Below are positions 1 to 14,790 of a DNA stretch of 64,000 nucleotides, piece after piece. This stretch comes from Sapria himalayana. Lineage: Eukaryota; Streptophyta; Magnoliopsida; Malpighiales; Rafflesiaceae. The DNA lies in NCBI GenBank assembly GCA_029783825.1, contig JAREIK010014618.1, forward strand, positions 1 through 64,000, given 5' to 3'. Each line of letters begins with the position of its first letter. Within the stretch, counting starts at the first letter, position 1. The position numbers were made by a program, and so were the translations under genes. The notes below the pieces were generated by a model. The model searched no databases, had not been told where the DNA came from, and worked only from the letters and a program-made list of their open reading frames with translations.

Positions 1-1523
1 TATGACACATGTGGCTATCTATCTATCTATCTAATTATCTATCTGTATATCCATGCTATTTATCTATCTACCTATATTTTTAACAATATGTTTTATCTAT
101 CTCTATGTCTATCAATCAATCAATCAATCAGTCTGTCTATCACTCTATCTGTCTATGTTTCAATCTATCTATCTGTATATATCTATCTATTTATCTATCT
201 ATCAAAATATTTCTTTCTATTTATCTATCAATCTGATATCTATGTATCTATCTATCTATATATCTATCTATTTATATATGTATTTATCTATCTATTTATC
301 TATCTATCTATGTATCTATCTAATCTTTCTATCTGTCTATCTGTATATTAGTCTAATATGTCTATCTATCTTTTCTTTCTGTCTACGTGTGTATCTGTCT
401 ATCTATCTTTTTGTCTATCTATCTTCTATCTATCTATCTGTTTGTTTGTCTATCTTTCTATAAGTCTATCTATCATTCTATCTATTTATCTATTTGTCTA
501 TCTATCTATCTCTATTTCTATATATCTATCTATTTATATATCCATCTATCTATATATCTGTCTATCTATTTATTTATTTATCTATCTGTCTATCATATAT
601 CTATCTATCTAACTGTCTATCTATCTTTGTATCGATGTGTCAATTTATCTATCTATTTATCCTATATGTCTATATGTTTAACTTTCTCACTGAATATCTA
701 TCTATCTATCTATTAATCCATCAATCTGTTAATCTAGCAATTAATCTATCTTTTTCTATCTATCTATAAATTAAATAATTTATCTATCTGTATATTGTAT
801 ATCTACCTATCTTTATATTTGTGTATCTTTTTTTCTGTCTATTTGTTTATATCTCAATCTATCTATATTTTGATATGGCTATCTATATGTCTATCTATCT
901 CATATCTAACTATATATCAGTCTATCTATCTATTTATCATTCAATCTATCTATCTATTTCTCATTCTATCTATATGTTTGTTAATCTTCTATATGTCATT
1001 CTATCTATCTGTCTGTCTGTCTAACTATCTATTTGTCTATCCGTATATCTTTCTATCTGTGCATCAATATTTATGACAATCCGCCTATCTATCTATCCAA
1101 TTGTCTATCTGTATATCTATCTATATATCTATCTGTCTATCTGTATATAAAATATATGTATTACTTTATCTATCTATCTGGATATATGTTTATCTATATA
1201 TATTTCTTTCTTTCAATCTATCTATCTGTATATCATCTATCTGCCTATCTATCTATTTCCTTATTATACCTAGTTGTTTATTTGCTTTTTCTATCATTTG
1301 TATATCTATCTATCTATTTATCTTTCTTTCTTTCTATATGACTATATGTATATTTTCTATTGTTTATCTATCTATCTATATATTATTTTATCTGTACCTA
1401 TCTATCTGTCTATCTATATATCTATCTATCAATTTGTCTATGTGCATATCTATTTATCTGTTTATCTGTATTTCTAACAATTTTCTATCTATATATCTAA
1501 CTATCTATGTTAATATCAATCAA

Positions 1524-1563
<40 letters not shown>

Positions 1564-2538
1564 ATATTTATATCTGTTTGTCTATCTGTATATCTATCTA
1601 TTTGTCTATTTGCCTATTTGTCTATTAGACAATATGCATATTTGTCTATTTATTTATCTATCTATCTATTTATAAATCATCTATATGTTACTATATCTAC
1701 CAATGTATATGTCTATATGACTATTATTCTAACTAACTAACATTCTTTCTATCTATTTATCTATCTATCTTCCAATCTACAATCTATCTATATATTTGTC
1801 TATTTATTACCCATCTGGCTATCTAGATATCTGGCTATATGTTAATCTAACTATATTTTTATATATTTATCAATCAATCAATATGTTTTCTATATATTTA
1901 TATATCTAGCTATCATTATGTATATCTATCTAATCTGTCTATCAATTTAAACTAACAGTCTATCTATCTTTCCATTTATCTGTCTACCTGTCTATCTTTC
2001 TATTTGTCTATATGTCTATCTCTCTCTCGTCTATCCGATATCTATATCTATCGATTTATATATCTCTCTATATATTTGTATATCTATCAATCTATCTATA
2101 TGTATATCTATCTATCTATCAATGAATCAATATGTCTATCTGTCAATCTGTCAATCTATCTATCTGTCTGTCAATATGTCTAAATGTCTATCTGTCTATC
2201 TTTTCTCTATAAAATTATTTGTCTATCTATCTATCTATCTTTATATTCGGGTACTTGTATTTCATTCTATCTATCTATCAATTTTTCTTTATCTTTATGT
2301 CTGTCTGTCAATTATCTCTGTGCCTATCTATGTATCTATCTGTTACATGACTATATGTCTATTTATCGAGCTATTTATGTGTTTATTGTGTCTATATTTT
2401 CTATGTGTCTATATGTATATCTGTCTATTTATTTATCTATCTGTCTGTCTAACTGTCAATCTATCTATATATGTATTGTCTATCTGTCTATATGTTTATA
2501 TCTTTATATTATTATATATTATATATAATATATATATA

Positions 2539-2575
2539 TCTCTCTCTCTCTCTCTCTCTCTCTCCTCTCTCTATC
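2539..2575 (+). repeat. CT microsatellite in left satellite
   Basis: A CT run of more than a dozen units, broken once by CC. In the right arm (63755-63795) the equivalent site has only about seven GA units, followed by a longer AT run. Confidence 0.85.
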
Positions 2576-4287
2576 TATCTGTCTATCTATATATTTGTAT
2601 ATTTTTATCTGTCTATCTATTTAATAGGTATCTATTTATCAGCATAACTATCTATCTATCTATCTGTATATACTAAATATATATCTAACTGTTTATCTAT
2701 CTATCTGTTTATCTGTCTATCTATATGTCTATTTATTTATCTGTCTATCTATTTATCTATATATTTATTATCTATGTATCTATTTATATAGCTATATGTC
2801 TATCTATCTATCTATCTATTTGTCTGTCTATTTATTTATCTGTTCAATATGGTTCTATCTATATATCAAACTATATGTTTATCTAATTATATATATATCT
2901 GAATATATGTCTATAAGTATATCTATATATAAATCATTTTGTATGTCTATTTGTCTATCTGTCTATCTATCAATCTATCTTCCTATCTGATTGTGTCTAT
3001 CTTTTATTGTCTATCCGTTTCTGTGTCTATATGTCTATCTGCCTATCTATATATCTACCTATCTATCTATCTATTTGTTTAGCTATATCTTTCTATCTAT
3101 TATATCTATTTATCTATCTATCTATCTGTCTCTCTGTATATCTAGCTATAGATCTTCTATCTTTTTCTATCTAAAAATATATCTATATTTTTTATCTATC
3201 TATCTATCTATCTATATATTTATCTATCTATCTATCAATTTTTATCTATCTATCTATCTATCTATCTTTATATCTGTCTATTTTAGCTAACTGGCTATCT
3301 AGCTATTTATCTATCTAACTATCTATATACCGATATATTATCTATCTATATGTAAATATGTATATCTATCTATTTTGTCTATATCTATATCTGTCTACCT
3401 TTCTATATGTCTATCTTTTTCTTTTTCTTTCTATCTATCATCTGGGTAATTATGTATATATCTATATGTAATATGTATATCTATTATTTTTCTATCTATA
3501 TTTCTATATGTCTATATATATCCTTTTATCTATCTATCTCTCTATATATCTATCTATTTGTCTATCTATAATCTGTCTATCTATCTAATTATCTATATAT
3601 CTATCTGTCTGTCTATGTGTCTATCTGTCTATCTATCATTTTGTCTATCTATCTATCGGTCTATCTATTTATCTATCTATCTGTCTATCTGTCTGTCTAT
3701 ATATTTATTTATCTGTTCTATTTGTTATGTGTCTATGTGTATATATGTTTATGTGTCTATCTGTATATATATCGATGTATCTATCTATCTGTCTATCTAT
3801 TTATCTATCTATCTGTTTATCTATCTCTCTATCTCTCTGTCTATCTAGCTATCTATTTATCTATCTATTTTTCTATGTATAATTCTATCTCGATGACTAT
3901 CTATCTATCTATCTATGTATATGTCTATATGACTATCTGTCTCACTAAACAATCTATCTATCTATTTATTTATTTATCTATCAAATTTATATCTATCTAT
4001 CTATCTATCTATATATCTATCTTCATATTTATTTATCTGGCTATCTCTCTTTCTATCTATCTGTCTGTCTATCTATCTATCTGTCTATATATCTATCTAT
4101 CTATATGTATGACTGTCTTTCTATCCATCTTTATATATATTTGTCTATCAATTATCAATCTATCTGTCAATCTATTTATATGTCAATCTATCTATCTATC
4201 TAGATCTATGTCTGTCTGTTTATCTATATATCATTATATCTATCTGTCTATCAATTTATTTGTCTATCTATCTATATGTCTATTTTT

Positions 4288-4345
4288 AACCTATGAATCT
4301 ATCCATATGGCTATTTGGATAATATGCTATTTGACTTTATGTCAT
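4288..4345 (+). repeat. Non-GATA island in satellite, copy A
   Basis: A ~58-bp stretch breaks the tetranucleotide pattern, with core CATATGGCTATTTGGATAAT flanked by TTTTTAACCTATG. A close copy lies at 11108-11165, 6.8 kb away, next to the array end. The flanking GATA variants also match, which points to a higher-order duplication of a longer satellite segment. Mirror: 61990-62065. Confidence 0.8.
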
Positions 4346-7300
4346 TCTATCTATCTATCTATTTGTCTATATGTCTATATATCTATCAATTCTATCTAAC
4401 TATCGATCTGTCTATCTATTTATCTATCTATCTATCGTATAAATGACATATCTATATATATCTATTTGTCTATCCATCTATCTATCTGTCTATCCATCTA
4501 TCTATCTATCAATCTATCAAGCTGTATATCTATCGATCTGTATATCTATCTCTCAATCAATCAATCTATCTATCTATATTTTTATCTGTTTATCTATCTA
4601 TCTTCAATATATATATATATATCTATCTATCTATCTATTTGTCTATCTAACTCTATCTAACTATCTATCTTTCAAAATGTAAATCTTTTTATCTATTTGT
4701 CTGTCTATTTGTCTATCTATTTGTTTATTTATTTGTCTTTCTGTATATGATCTGTTTATCTGTCTATCTGTCTATATGTCTATCTGTCTACCTTTCTATG
4801 TGTCTATGTATCTAACAATATATCTTTCTATCTATCTGTCTATTAATTTATCGATCTATGTGTTTATATTTCTAACTTTCTATCTATCTATATATTTCCT
4901 TATCTATCCATATATCTATGTATATATCTATCTGTCTATCTCTTTTTCTATCTATCTCTATATATGTCTACCTATCTAACTTTCTATCTATCTTATATAT
5001 ATATATCTTTCTTTCTATTTTTCTATCTTTCTATTTGTTTATCTATCTATCTCTCTTTCTATATATCTATCAATCTAGTTAACTATTTATCTATCTGCCT
5101 ATCTGTCTATCTTTCTATTTGTCTATCTATCTATATATATCTCTCTCTCTCTCTCTTTCTATCTATCTATATATCTATCTATCTTTATATCTATCTATCT
5201 ATATACCTATCTGGCTATTAGGTTATCTATCTACCTATCTTTTTTCAATGAATCTATCCTACAATCTATCTATCTTCATATATGGCTATTTGGGTCTATC
5301 TATCTTTCTATCTTTCTATCTATACATCTCTGTATCTAAATTTTTATAAACTATATATCTAAATATCTAAAATATCTACCTACCTACCTATATGTCTATC
5401 TATCTATCTATCTATTCGTCAATCTTTCTATCTATATTTCTCTCGATCTATCTATCTATCTATCTATCTAAATATGGGCCTATCTGTCTATCTGTCTATT
5501 TGTATATCAAACTATATTCTATCTATCTATATTTTAATTTGTATTCTATCTATTTTTTATCTATCTATCTATATATATTTCTACCTATCTATATATCTAT
5601 TTATCTATTTGTCTATTTGTCTATATGTCTATATGTCATTCTATGTATCTATCTAGCTGTGTATCTATTTATCTGTATATTTGTCTATCTATATTTTGTC
5701 TATTTGTCTATTTTTCTATCTATCTATCAGTCTATCTATCTCTATGTCTATCTATCTATATGTCTATGTGTATATGTGTCTATCTGTGTATCTATCTATT
5801 TGTATATATGTCTATCTACCTATCTGTCTATCTATCTAAATAGCTTTTATCTGTCTATCTGTGTATTTGTCTTCTACGTATATGTCTTTCTAAGTATCAG
5901 CCATTATAAACTATTTATCTATCTATCAATCTATATATCTGTCTATCAATCTATCTATCCAACTATTTCTTTATCTATATATCTTTCTACCTATATATAT
6001 TTATCTATTTATCTATTTTTTATTTATTTATCTATATATCTATCAATCAATGAATCAATCAAAAAATCAAATAATCTAGCTATCTACCTATAAACCTATA
6101 TAGTGATCAATTATCTATCTAACTAACTAACTATCTATCTAACTATATATCTATCGATCATTCTATATATCTATTTTTCTATCTATCTATATATCTGTCT
6201 ATCTATCTTTATGTCTACTATCTATATGTTTATCTATTTATGTATGTATGTATCTATCTATCTATTTAAATGTATATATCTCAATCTGCTTATCTATCTA
6301 TCTATCCATCTATCTTTCTACGTATATGTCTTTATAACTATCACTAATATATATATATCTATCGATCTATCAATATGTCATTCTATCTATCTGCTATCAA
6401 TCTATCTATCTAACCATCTATTTTTCTATATATCTTTCTATATATCTATATATCTATATCAATTTATCTATTTAACTATATAATATATATATATCTATCT
6501 ATCTATCTATAACTTTTATTATTTAATCTATTGTTTCTATCTACCTATCAACCTATATACTGATCTAACTATCTATCTATCTAACTAATATATATATATA
6601 TATGCCTATCTGTATATCATGATATCTATTTATCGTTATATATGTCAATCTCTTAATTAGTAAAACTATCTTTTGATCTATTTATCTACCTATGTTGATA
6701 TCTATCTATCTATCAATCAATCTATCTGTTTATCTATATATCTATATATCTATATATTTATCTATATGTCTATCTATCTATCTATCTAACTATCTATCTA
6801 ACTATCTATTTATCTATCTTTCTATCTGTCTATCTATTTATTTGTCTTACTATCTATCAATATATCTATCTATTTATCTATCTCTCTATATATCTATCTA
6901 TCTGTCTATCTTTCAATGTCCATCTATCGATCTATCTATCTTACTATCTACCTATTTGTCTATTTGTCTCTCTAACTAACTATCTATCTATATGTATTCT
7001 ATATATCTATATGTATTCTATCTATCCATTTATCTATCTATTTGTCTATTTGTCTATCTGTCTATCTACATATCCATATATCTATCTATCTATCTATTTA
7101 TCTATCTATTCATCTATCTTTTTATGTTTCTATATGTCTATGTATCTGTGTGTCTTTTGTCTATCTGTCTATTTGTCGAACTATTTATCTTTATATCTAT
7201 TTGTATGTCTATGTATCTATCTATCTATCTACCTATCTGTCTATCTATGTATATGTCTATCTATCTGTCTACTTGCCTATTTGTCGATTTGTTTATATGT

Positions 7301-10300
7301 GTAATGGTCTATCTGTCTATCTATCTATTTATTTGGCTATCGGTCTATCTATCTATCTATGTATCTATTTTTCTATCTATATATCTATCTATTTACTTAT
7401 CTATATATCTATCTATCTCTTTATATCTCTATCTATTTTTCTCTCTAATGTCGATCTATCTATTTGTCTATGTTTTTTGATCGGTCTACCTGTCTATCTA
7501 GTCTATCTATTTATCTACCTACCTTTTTTATATTTATCTATATATCTATCTGTCTAACTGTCAATCTATAAATTTATCAATATTTCTATCTATCTATCTA
7601 TATGTATATATGTCTATATTTGAATTTGTCTAACTATCTATTAATCATTCAATTTATCTGTGTTTATCTATCTATATGTCTATTTATCTTTCTATCTATC
7701 TATCTAAATATCTGTCAATATATCTATCTTTCTTTCTATATTTCAATCTATCTATCTATGTATATATTATCTATCTATCTATTTATCTATCTATCTATAT
7801 TTCTATCTGCATATGTGGCTATTTATCTATCTATCTATATGTCTATCTGTTAATATGTCTATTTGTCTATTTATCTATCTATTTATTTGTCTGTTTATCT
7901 GACTATCTAACTATCTAGGTATCTATCTATCCTTTATATCATTCTATCTATAATATATTATCTATCTATCTTATATCTATCTATCTATCTATCTATGTAT
8001 TTATCTGTCTATCATTCAATGTGTATATATGTTTATAAGTGTATCTGTCTATCTGTCTATCTATTTATCTATATGTCTATCTGTAATATCTATCTATCTA
8101 TATATCTATTTATTTGTCTATTTGTCTATATCTAAATCTCTCTATCTATCTCTCTCTCTGTCTATCTATTTATATGTCTATCTACTATATATCTATCTAT
8201 CTGTATATCTAACTTTTTATCTATCTATCTATCTAAATATGTATATGTATATCTTTCTAAATGTGAATTTGTCTATCTATTCATCTGTCTATTTATCTAT
8301 TTTTTAATATGTCAATATGCCAATCTATAAATCTGTCTATATGTATAAAAATCTATTTGTGCATATGACAATATGGCTATATGTCTAACTGTCTATCTTG
8401 CTATCTTTTTATCTATCTATCTATATGTGTATATATATATATATATCTATCTATTTATCTATCTATCTATATGTGTATATATATATATATATATCTATCT
8501 ATATATCTATCTATCTGTAGATCTAACTTTCTATCTATCTATCTGTCTAACTATCTATCTATATATTTATTTAGATATTTAACTATCAATCAATCATCTA
8601 TCTCTCTATCTATCTATTTATCTGTCTATCTATCTGTTTGTCTATCTGTCTATGTGTATATATATATCTATCTATCTAACTATCTTTCGATCTATCTATC
8701 AATCAATATGTATTATGTTTATTTATTTATCTATCTATCTATTTATCATTATATCTTTCTACCAATCTCTCTGTCTATCTTTCTGTCTATCTATCTACTT
8801 ATCTTTCTATTTGTCTATCTCTCTATCTGTCTATGTGTTTATCTATCTAACTGTCTCTCTCTCTATGTGTTTATCTATCTATGTGAGTATCTATTTATGT
8901 ATCTATTTATATATCTATATTCTGCCTATTTGTCTATATGTTTATCTGTTTATCTATATATAAGTCTATCTGTTTATCTGTATATGTGTCTATCTGTATA
9001 TTTGTCTTTCTATTTATATGTCTATCTTCCTATGTATTTGTTTGTCTATCAATCTATGTATCTTTCTATCTATCTTTCTACCCCTATTTTAATAATGTCT
9101 ATCCAACAATATATCTAACTAACTAACTAACTATCTATCTATATCTCTATCTGTGTCTCTAACTATCAATCTATCTATCTATCTATCTTTTAAGTATCTA
9201 TCAATCTATTTATCTATATATCTATCTATCTATATATTTATTTACCAATTTCTTATCTATCTTTGTAACTATCTATCTATCTATATTTCAATCTATCTAT
9301 CTTTGTTTCTTTATTTCTTTTTATCTACCTAACTCTTTATCTATCTATGTTTCTATTTATCTATCTATATATCTAACTATATATCTATCTATTCATCTAT
9401 TTATCATTCTTTATATTTTCTATCTATCTATCTATCTATTTTTATATATTTGTCAATAAATCTACCTTTCTATCTATTTGCCTATCTGGCTATCAGGCTA
9501 TCTATCTATCTTTCTATCTCTCTATTTGTCAATAACTCTAATTTTATATCTATCAATCTATCTATATGTGAATCTGTATATCTATAAATCTATTTATCTA
9601 TTTATATATCTATCGATCTATCAGTCTATTTGTTTATTTATCAACTATCTATCAATCTAACTATATGAGTATCTATTTATATGTCTATATATCTATCTAT
9701 ATTCTATCTATTTTTCTATTTTTATATCTATTTATCTATCTATATATCTATTTGTCTATCTATTTGTCTGTATATGTGTCGATCTGTTTATTTATCTATC
9801 TGTCTATCTATCTAACTATCTATATATCTATCTATCTATGTATCTATATATCAATCAATCTATCTATATATCTATCTATCTATCTTCATCTATCTTTCTA
9901 TCTATCTATATATCTATCTATCTGTGTATCTACCTATTTTTTTATCTATCTTTCTATCTATCTATCTATCTATATATCTATCTATCTTTCTTTCTTTCTT
10001 TATTTCTTTCTATATATCTATCTCTTTATCTATCTATGTATCTATTTATCTATCAAACTATCTATTTATTTAGCTATCTATTTATATATCTATTGAGCTA
10101 TCTGTCTATATATCTTTCTACATATCTTGCTAGATGGCTATCTATATATATATCTATATGTCATTTTATTAATCAATATACCTATTTATATATATATCAA
10201 TCTAGCTATAAGGCTATCTTTCTATCAATCTATCTGTTTATATGTTAATCACTTTACTTTTCTATCTGTCTATCTAACTCGATATCTATCTGTCTATGTA

Positions 10301-10701
10301 TCTATTTATCTATCTGTCTATCAGTCTATATAAGAATCTATTTATTTTTCTATCTGTCTATCGATTTGTCTATTCTTTCTATCTGTCTAAATTTCTATAT
10401 GTCTATCTGTGTATATGTCTATATGTCTATCTGTCTATCTATCTATCTATCCGTCTATCTATCTGTCTCTATATGTGTCCAATAGTTTATCTATCTGTCT
10501 GTCTATCTGTCTATCTATATATCTATCTGTTGATCTTCATATTTATTTACCTATCTATCTATTTATGTATCTTTCTATCTACCTTTCTTCTTATAAGTTT
10601 ATCTGTCAATTAGTCTATATATCTTTTTATCTATCTATCTATCTGTCTAACTATGTATCTGATTATCAATCTATCTATCTATCAATAAATCAATCAATCT
10701 A

Positions 10702-10732
<31 letters not shown>

Positions 10733-11107
10733 CAATTTATCTATTTATATGTCGATTTGTCTATCTATCTATCTATCTACCTGGCTGTCCATCTATCTAT
10801 CGGTCTACGTGTCTATCTGAGTTTCGATCCATCTTTCTGTCTGTCTATCTATATTCTATCTATTTGTCTATTTGTATTTTTGTCTATATGTCTATGTGTC
10901 TATCTGTCTATCTATCTATCTATTTGTCTATCTGCCTATATGTATATCTATCTGTCTGTCTGTCTGTCTACCTAACTATATGTCTATCTGTCTATCTATC
11001 TATCTGTCTATCTACTTATATCTTGATCTATTTATCTATCTATCTATATATTAGTCTATCTCTCCATCTATTTTTTATCTATTTGTCTATCTATCTATAT
11101 GTCTATT

Positions 11108-11165
11108 TTTAACCTATGTATCTATCCATATGGCTATCTGGATAATATGCTATTGACTATATATT
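11108..11165 (+). repeat. Non-GATA island in satellite, copy B
   Basis: Second copy of the island at 4288-4345, with core CATATGGCTATCTGGATAAT. It lies about 50 bp inside the edge of the array. The left-arm version lacks a few bases that both copy A and the right-arm mirror (55085-55150) retain, so the change is private to this place. Confidence 0.8.
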
Positions 11166-11213
11166 CTATCTATCTATCTATCTATCTATTTGTCTATATA
11201 TCTATTTATCTAT

Positions 11214-12713
11214 CAATAGACAAATTGACAAATTGAAGTCTTTTGTGTTATGTCGTATGGATGATTAAAGGGCAAAAACTTCTGATGGTTGTCAAACCAC
11301 GGCTATTTTCCATACTTAATTAATCTAAAAGCATCAAGAATCTTCCATACAATATGAACATGCCTATATACCAATTGTACTCCACTCATACATCATAGAA
11401 TACATTGGAAATTCATTTATGGTCCACATGAGGGCACCACGGATCTGAAAATTTTGTCGTTAGGAAATATCATAAGGTTGAACCCCACCCCCAAAGAATT
11501 TTCAACTCTGCTATCCATGGCTGCAAGTAAACATCTATCTTCCGCTTTGGATTCATAGGCCATGACAGTAACACAGTCAAAACTCTAAATTCTTCATTCA
11601 TACAAAAGTCTGGAGGCAAAATATATGGGGTCACCACCACAGGCCACAAAGAATATTGCTGTCCAGATTGACCAAATTGGCTGAAAACCATCATCGATAA
11701 ACCCAGCCTAACATTCGAACTTTAAAAGAAAAAATCAGGAAATTCACTCATCAAATGTTTTCCAGCAGGGGCAATCAGAAGAGTGACATATCTTACCATC
11801 CTCCATATGATGCTCTGAAATGCCATCTAATTTCATTAGATATTGTGGTTGATGCATATAATCACTACAACCTAGCTAGGTGGTAATGGAAAATAGTGCA
11901 TCTTCTTATACGACACCTTCAACTTAGATACATATAATCTATTTCTATAATGCCTAACCTTTTGCTTGTACCGAGCATTCCCACATATTTTACAACTGTT
12001 AAGGTCACTGTCATCACCCCAGTATATCAAATAGTTGTTCATACTACAATGAATGACCTGTACGGGCAATCCCAAGCCTCTAACTAACTTATTCGTGCTG
12101 TAGAAATCCAATGGCATCAGATTATCTTTTGGCAAAAACCTTGAATGAATTTAGACATATCATCAAAACATGTATGTGCACACCTATGTCTGTGATTGTT
12201 TCTATCATCCTCACTGCTACAGAAAGTTGAGTAAGCTTAGAATTTCTCTCATATATAGGTTTGTCTCCAGCTCGAATCATGTCATAAAATTTCTTTGCCT
12301 CGACATTGGGTTCCTCATTCGGGTTGAATTTAGGACTTGCAACATCAAAAACCTTTTATGGTATGTAGTATGATGAATATTATCCAAGACTATCTGATCA
12401 GTTTCACTTACTAACACCCGTACTGAACTCGAACACCCCTGGTGGACTTGTTTTCACCATGGTATATCCAAACATAGTAATCCGCCAAAAAACTATTTTT
12501 ATACAAATGCATCTTCACAGTCTCAATATTCAAAAACTTTTTATTCTGACATTTAATTAAAGTGCGAGGACACCTTATATCTGTACCACCATTCACACAC
12601 TAAGGATGTCACAGAGCAAACTCAACAAATTAATCAACTTTATCTCCCCATTCATTAAAGAACATTTCATTCACTATTCGACCCTTATACATCCATTCAC
12701 AATCATCTTCCAT
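11214..12713 (-). pseudogene. CACTA (En/Spm) TNP2 transposase, 5' half, truncated by satellite
   Basis: This is the N-terminal half of a CACTA TNP2-type transposase, the enzyme that recognises and cuts CACTA element ends in the nucleus. Reading leftwards, 12713-12430 resembles the Transpos_assoc domain, with ECEWMYKGR-like sequence near the start, then KCQNKKFLN and YYVWIYHGE. 12420-12130 is the linker. 12135-11220 matches the start of Transposase_21, with YWGDDSDLNSCKICG, then ILPPDFCMNEEF, then RKIDVYLQPWIAELK. The frame is broken by small indels and an in-frame stop near FVEFAL. It ends at the GATA array, so the C-terminal half, including the remaining catalytic region, is missing. The family call rests on these motifs. 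It is surely non-functional here. Confidence 0.85.
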
Positions 12714-12719
12714 ACTAGT

Positions 12720-14790
12720 TAAAAAAATTATTTTATTTAACAAAAGTAATTATCTTTAATTATAGTTATATATAATTATATGGACATTTATTTATATATA
12801 CAATTATTTATATATAATTATAGACATATATTTTAAAATAATGATATATGTTATTATACATGTAATAATAAATATAGTTACATGTGGTTATACATATAGT
12901 TACACATGTAGTTAAACATATATTTATATATAGTTATAGACATATAGTTAAATATACATGTAGGTTTATATATTTGTTAATTTAATTTTATATATTTATA
13001 CATATAGTTATGTATAGGTATAGATATAGTAAAATACTTTTTTATATACTACTATATACAAATATATATTCAATATTAGCTATAAATTTAATATTTAAAT
13101 ATAATTATGCATACAAATTTTAAAGTTATACACATAGTAAGATACAATTATTTATAGTTATATATTATTTTACATATAAAATATATAGTTAAAATAGTTA
13201 TATATAATAAACATATAGTTATGTATAGATATTAATACAAGTAGTTATCAGTGGTTATACATAAATATAAACAATAATATAAAAAATTAGTTTACTTAAT
13301 TATATTAATACATAAAAGTATATACAGTTACAAATATAGCTATATATAATTATATAGACATTTATTTAGTTATACAAATAGTATATATAGTTATACACAT
13401 ATAGTTTAACATAATGTGAGTTCTTATACATTTAATTATAAATATTGTTACATTTGATTATACATATAGTTACACATAGAGTTAAAAGTATATTTATATA
13501 TGTAGGTTTATATATTTGTTAATTTAATTTTATATATTTATACATATAGTTAAGTATAGGTATAGATATTGTAAAATACTTTTTATATACTACCACATGC
13601 AAATATATATTAAATATAAGATGTAAATTTAATATTTAAAAATTATTATGCATAATACTTTTAAAGTTATACACATAGTAAGATACAATTATTTATAGTT
13701 ATAAATTATTTTACATATAATATATATTGTTATAAAATAGTTATATATAATTAACAAATAGTTATATATAATTAAACAAATAGTTATATATAGATATATT
13801 TATACAAGTAGTGATAATAGTTATACAAAAATATATACAATGTTATAAACAATATTTTAATTAATTATATGAATACATATATGTATATATAGTTACAAAT
13901 ATAGTTATATTTAATAAAGAGTGTTATATATCTTTACAAATATTTATATATAATTATACACATATAGTTATAAATATATATGTAGTTAAAGATATAATAT
14001 ATTTAACATTTATAAAGGTATACATTTAGTAAAATATAATTATATATAGTTATATATTAGTATACATATAGTATATTTTTTAGAAATATAGTTATATAGA
14101 ATTATACCTATAGTTATACATTATTTTATAGTTACAGTTTAGTTTATAAAGTTATAAATATAATTATAAAAGTAGTTAACTTTATTATAAATATAGTTAT
14201 AAATACTTTTATATAAAATTGAATATGATTATATAATTAAACACGTGTATCTATATAATATTTGTGAATAAAGATTTTTATAAATATTACTTAAATATTA
14301 TATATGTATACGTAACACTTTTATAAATAATATATAGTATATATATCACATTTATATAACCATTATAAATATTCTATATGTATATAAAAAATAATATTTA
14401 ATATAAATATTTACAAAATTATATAATCATTTAAAATTACATAATTGTTATATAAGAAAATATATAAATGGATAGTTTAATGTAAATTTTGTATAGATAT
14501 TTATATAGATTAATACATATGTATAAATATTTATATATAAAATTATATGTTTATATAAACATATCATATCGATGTGTATTTATAATGTAATATGTTTATA
14601 TATATTAAAGAATTAGACATTTATACATAATATCATTCAATTATATAAATGTATAAAAGTTATATTTACTATTATATACATTTAAGATTAACTTAAATTA
14701 AAAGTGTGATTTAACATAAATCAAAAAACATATTAAACATATAATATTTATTCATAATATTATATGATTATATAAATATAAACCATTAAC
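12720..14790. repeat. AT-rich repeat region upstream of truncated TNP2 (left)
   Basis: About 2 kb, nearly all A and T, dominated by TATAGTTATACATA-type words and with no coding potential. A longer period is visible. The segment beginning TAGGTTTATATATTTGTTAA recurs at 12961 and 13503, giving a unit of about 542 bp, and the GTTACATGTGGTTATACATA segment recurs in register. The same family, inverted, lies upstream of the other TNP2 at 21930-23530. It sits between the TNP2 start and the element's subterminal repeats, where a 5' intron or leader would be expected. Confidence 0.75.

Larger units (their letters stand above)
1..11213 (+). repeat. Degenerate TATC (GATA) tetranucleotide satellite, left
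   Basis: About 11.2 kb made almost entirely of TATC units with frequent single-base variants (TGTC, TTTC, TATT, AATC). It is interrupted by short AT or CT dinucleotide runs, for example at 1530-1560, 2539-2575, 4607-4622, 8431-8446 and 10712-10732. On this strand the unit reads Tyr-Leu-Ser-Ile in every frame without stops, so long open frames arise for free. I see no gene in it. Non-satellite islands recur (4288-4345 and 11108-11165). The array stops abruptly at 11213 inside a transposase coding sequence. The other end lies beyond the window. Confidence 0.97.

Noticed and set aside
53..11112. Dozens of long open frames reading Tyr-Leu-Ser-Ile on the + strand
   Set aside because: The TATC repeat has no stop codon in any + frame (TAT, CTA, TCT, ATC), so open frames are automatic. 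The reverse strand has TAG every fourth codon. No gene signal.
1..11213. Telomeric or known centromeric satellite
   Set aside because: The unit is GATA, not the plant telomere TTTAGGG, and it has no 150-180-bp monomer typical of plant centromeres.
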